A stretch of 16,918 nucleotides of DNA from positions 1 through 16,918 of the forward strand of contig JAAYIB010000122.1 of NCBI GenBank assembly GCA_012744295.1, written 5' to 3'. Source of the stretch: Acholeplasmataceae bacterium (GTDB taxonomy: Bacteria; Bacillota; Negativicutes; Acidaminococcales; Acidaminococcaceae). A program made the translations under genes and the position numbers. Shown piece after piece: positions 14,643 through 16,918 of the stretch. Every line of letters starts with the position of its first letter. Within the stretch, counting starts at the first letter, position 1. Under the pieces are notes generated by a model. It was not told the origin of the DNA and made no database searches. It was given only the letters and a program-made list of their open reading frames with translations.

Positions 14643-14686
14643 GCAGAGCGCTTGCCTCTGGCAGTAATTAAGGAGGATTAAAACTA

Positions 14687-16771
14687 GTGGCCAGACAATT
14701 TCCACTTGAAAAAACAAGAAATATCGGCATCATGGCTCACATCGATGCCGGCAAGACCACTACGACTGAACGAATCCTGTTTTATACCGGAAAGACACAT
14801 AAGCTGGGTGAAGTTCACGAGGGTGGCGCGACGATGGACTGGATGGCTCAGGAGCAGGAGCGCGGTATCACAATCACCTCCGCTGCGACGACCTGTCAAT
14901 GGAATGGCCACCGCATCAACATAATTGATACGCCAGGCCACGTTGACTTTACTGTAGAGGTTGAGCGTTCCTTGCGCGTCCTTGACGGTTCCGTCGCGGT
15001 TTTCTGCGCCAAGGGCGGTGTTGAGCCTCAATCCGAAACCGTTTGGCGCCAAGCCGACAAATACAACGTGCCGCGTATGGCTTACGTGAATAAGATGGAC
15101 ATTACCGGTGCGGACTTTTACAGAGTTGTAAAAATGATGAGGGATCGCTTGAATGCCAACGCGGTACCTATTCAGATACCGATCGGCTTCGAGGACTCCT
15201 TTGTTGGCATGATTGACCTTGTCAAGATGTGCGCGATTATGTACAGCGACAAGCTGGGCAAGGAAGAAACCTTTGGCGACATTCCTGCAGAAATGGTTGA
15301 AAAAGCCCAGGAATATCGTCAGATTCTTTTGGAAGCCGTCGCCGAAAGCGATGACGAGCTGATGATGAAATATCTTGACGGAGGAGACTTTAGCGAGGAG
15401 GAGATTAACGCAGGCATTCGCAAAATGACGATTGACTGCAAAATGACTCCGGTTTGCTGCGGTTCTTCTTACAAGAACAAGGGCGTGCAGCCTCTGCTGG
15501 ACGCAGTTGTCGCCTATATGCCCGCTCCGACCGACATTCCCGCGATCAAGGGCGTAAATCCTTACAGCGGTGAAGAGGACGAGCGCGATTCCAGCGATGA
15601 AAAGCCTTTCTCAGCCCTGGCCTTCAAGATTATGACCGACCCCTTCGTCGGCAGGCTGGCATTCTTCCGTGTTTATTCAGGTGCGCTGAGCTCCGGTTCC
15701 TATGTGTACAACTCCACTAAGGGCAAGAGGGAACGTATCGGCCGCATCCTGCAAATGCATGCCAATCACCGTGAAGAAATCGATATGGCCTACAGCGGCG
15801 ACATTGCTGCTGCCGTCGGCCTCAAGGATACCACGACGGGTGATACCCTTTGTGATGAAAAGGCGCCTATCATACTCGAATCGATGGTTTTCCCCGAACC
15901 GGTTATTTCCGTAGCCGTGGAGCCAAAAACCAAGGCAGACCAGGAAAAGATGGGCATCGCTTTACAGAAGCTTGCTGAAGAGGATCCGACTTTCCGTGTT
16001 CATACAGACCCCGAGTCGGCTCAGACAATCATCTCCGGCATGGGCGAGCTTCACCTGGATATCATCGTTGACAGATTGCTTCGCGAGTTTAAGGTAGGAT
16101 GTACGGTCGGCAATCCACAGGTTGCTTATCGTGAAACAATCCGCAAGTCAGTCAAGACGGAAGGAAAGTTTGTTCGTCAGTCCGGCGGTAAGGGCCAATA
16201 CGGCCACTGTTGGCTCGAACTCAATCCACGCCAACCGGGCGAAGGCTTCCTGTTTGAAAACAAGGTCGTCGGCGGTGCTATTCCAAAAGAATACATCGGA
16301 CCGATTGAAGCCGGTGTTAAGGAATCGATGGCAAACGGCGTGCTTGCAGGTTATCCGATGGTGGACATCGGCGTAACCGTGTACGACGGATCCTACCATG
16401 AAGTCGACTCTTCGGAAATGGCCTTTAAGATAGCTGGCTCCATGGGCTTCCGTGCAGGCGCACTGAAAGCCGGTCCTGTTATTCTCGAACCTTACATGAA
16501 GGTTGAAGTTACCGTTCCCGAAGAATATATGGGAGACGTAATCGGCGATCTGAATTCACGTCGCGGACGAATTGAAGGAATGGAAGCAAGAAGCGGAGCG
16601 CAGGTCATATCTGCATTCGTACCGCTTTCCGAAATGTTCGGTTATGCGACGGACCTTCGTTCAAAAACGCAGGGACGCGGCAACTATGCGATGGAAGTCG
16701 ATCATTACGAAGACGTTCCCAAAAATATAGCCGAGGCGATCATTGCCAAGGTAAAAGGCACGCAAGCTTAA
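14687..16771 (+). CDS. fusA: Elongation factor G (EF-G)
   Basis: EF-G is the GTPase that drives translocation and, with RRF, ribosome recycling. The 694-residue product is full length and of the canonical (EF-G1) type. The P-loop AHIDAGKT is at residues 17-24, switch I ends in the RGITI motif near 59-63, DTPGH is at 81-85 and NKMD at 135-138. Domain IV carries the SGGKGQYGH segment. The start is GTG, supported by AAGGAGG (14670-14676) ten bases upstream and the conserved MARQFPLEKTRNIGIMAHI start. It follows rpsG by 44 bases, and tuf starts 31 bases after its stop codon. Confidence 0.98.
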   Translation: MARQFPLEKTRNIGIMAHIDAGKTTTTERILFYTGKTHKLGEVHEGGATMDWMAQEQERGITITSAATTCQWNGHRINIIDTPGHVDFTVEVERSLRVLDGSVAVFCAKGGVEPQSETVWRQADKYNVPRMAYVNKMDITGADFYRVVKMMRDRLNANAVPIQIPIGFEDSFVGMIDLVKMCAIMYSDKLGKEETFGDIPAEMVEKAQEYRQILLEAVAESDDELMMKYLDGGDFSEEEINAGIRKMTIDCKMTPVCCGSSYKNKGVQPLLDAVVAYMPAPTDIPAIKGVNPYSGEEDERDSSDEKPFSALAFKIMTDPFVGRLAFFRVYSGALSSGSYVYNSTKGKRERIGRILQMHANHREEIDMAYSGDIAAAVGLKDTTTGDTLCDEKAPIILESMVFPEPVISVAVEPKTKADQEKMGIALQKLAEEDPTFRVHTDPESAQTIISGMGELHLDIIVDRLLREFKVGCTVGNPQVAYRETIRKSVKTEGKFVRQSGGKGQYGHCWLELNPRQPGEGFLFENKVVGGAIPKEYIGPIEAGVKESMANGVLAGYPMVDIGVTVYDGSYHEVDSSEMAFKIAGSMGFRAGALKAGPVILEPYMKVEVTVPEEYMGDVIGDLNSRRGRIEGMEARSGAQVISAFVPLSEMFGYATDLRSKTQGRGNYAMEVDHYEDVPKNIAEAIIAKVKGTQA

Positions 16772-16792
16772 TCAATCAATGGATTTTGAGGA

Positions 16793-16918
16793 GGAATAAA
16801 TAATGGCAAAGCAAAAATTTGAAAGAACAAAACCCCATGCCAACATAGGAACCATCGGCCACGTAGACCACGGCAAGACTACCTTGACCGCGGCAATCAC
16901 GAAAGTGCTGTCTAAAAA
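16793..16918 (+). repeat. Exact direct repeat of 258-383 (start of tuf)
   Basis: The last 126 bases of the window are identical to 258-383, from the end of the ribosome-binding site through the first 116 coding bases. Just upstream the two flanks differ (TTTTGGAG before the first, TTTTGAGGA before the second). The repeat presumably continues through the rest of the gene outside the window. Confidence 0.95.
16803..16918 (+). CDS. tuf: Elongation factor Tu, second copy (partial, cut by the window end)
   Basis: Only the first 38 codons and two bases are present. The visible product MAKQKFERTKPHANIGTIGH, continuing through the GHVDHGKT P-loop, equals the first copy without a single base change. 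GAGGAGG (16788-16794) lies eight bases before the ATG. It follows fusA by 31 bases, the standard end of the str operon rpsL-rpsG-fusA-tuf, so it is co-transcribed with fusA. The gene runs off the window and nothing can be said about its 3' end. Confidence 0.95.
   Translation, partial: MAKQKFERTKPHANIGTIGHVDHGKTTLTAAITKVLSK

Noticed and set aside
1..16918. Mobile elements, CRISPR arrays, toxin-antitoxin or defence genes, phage attachment sites.
   Set aside because: No transposase, integrase, regular short repeats or other accessory genes are visible; all coding space is accounted for by conserved housekeeping genes.

Overview
This window is a dense, single-strand housekeeping block for translation and transcription, with every gene on the + strand. 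It holds an elongator tRNA-Met, a complete tuf (EF-Tu), rpmG-secE-nusG, rplK-rplA, rplJ-rplL, rpoB-rpoC, an L7Ae-like K-turn-binding protein, rpsL-rpsG-fusA, and the first 116 bases of a second tuf. The contiguous order from rpmG to the str operon, the L7Ae-like gene between rpoC and rpsL, a TTG-started rpoC opening with LLDVNNF, an acidic RpoB tail and strong AAGGAGG ribosome-binding sites all point to Bacillota (Firmicutes). The enlarged RpoC (1320 aa) and the overall protein character suggest a Negativicutes-like, Gram-negative-enveloped member. That finer placement is my inference from general familiarity, not from a search.

Layout: (1) 1-1520 is tRNA-Met with its own terminator, a candidate sigma-H-type promoter, tuf and a terminator. 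(2) 1533-4999 starts at a TTGACA-17-TACGCT promoter and carries rpmG, secE, nusG, rplK and rplA. A ribosomal-protein L10 leader with an intrinsic terminator follows, then rplJ and rplL, ending at a strong terminator (5011-5047). (3) 5060-13061 starts at a near-consensus promoter (TTGACA-17-TAAAAT). A 220-base leader containing an intrinsic terminator precedes rpoB and rpoC, and a very strong hairpin terminator ends the unit. (4) 13062-13339 is a gene-free AT-rich spacer with several small hairpins. (5) 13340 to the end starts at a TTGACA-17-TACAAT promoter and carries the L7Ae-like gene and the str operon (rpsL, rpsG, fusA, tuf).

Together these genes supply the L1, L11 and L10-L12 stalk proteins, L33, S7 and S12, both elongation factors, the RNA polymerase catalytic subunits, the elongation factor NusG and the SecE translocase subunit. 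Several regulatory checkpoints are visible: the L10 leader, the rpoB leader attenuator and a hairpin in the nusG translation initiation region.

I found no mobile element, CRISPR array, toxin-antitoxin, phage or defence gene, and no convincing previously undescribed system. The points most worth a second look are a tandem triplication of a ~75-residue module inside RpoC, a sigma-H-like promoter in front of tuf, a hairpin that separates the nusG Shine-Dalgarno from its conserved start codon, two mismatches in the tRNA-Met acceptor stem, and the fact that the window stops 126 bases into an exact repeat of the first tuf, which raises an assembly question.
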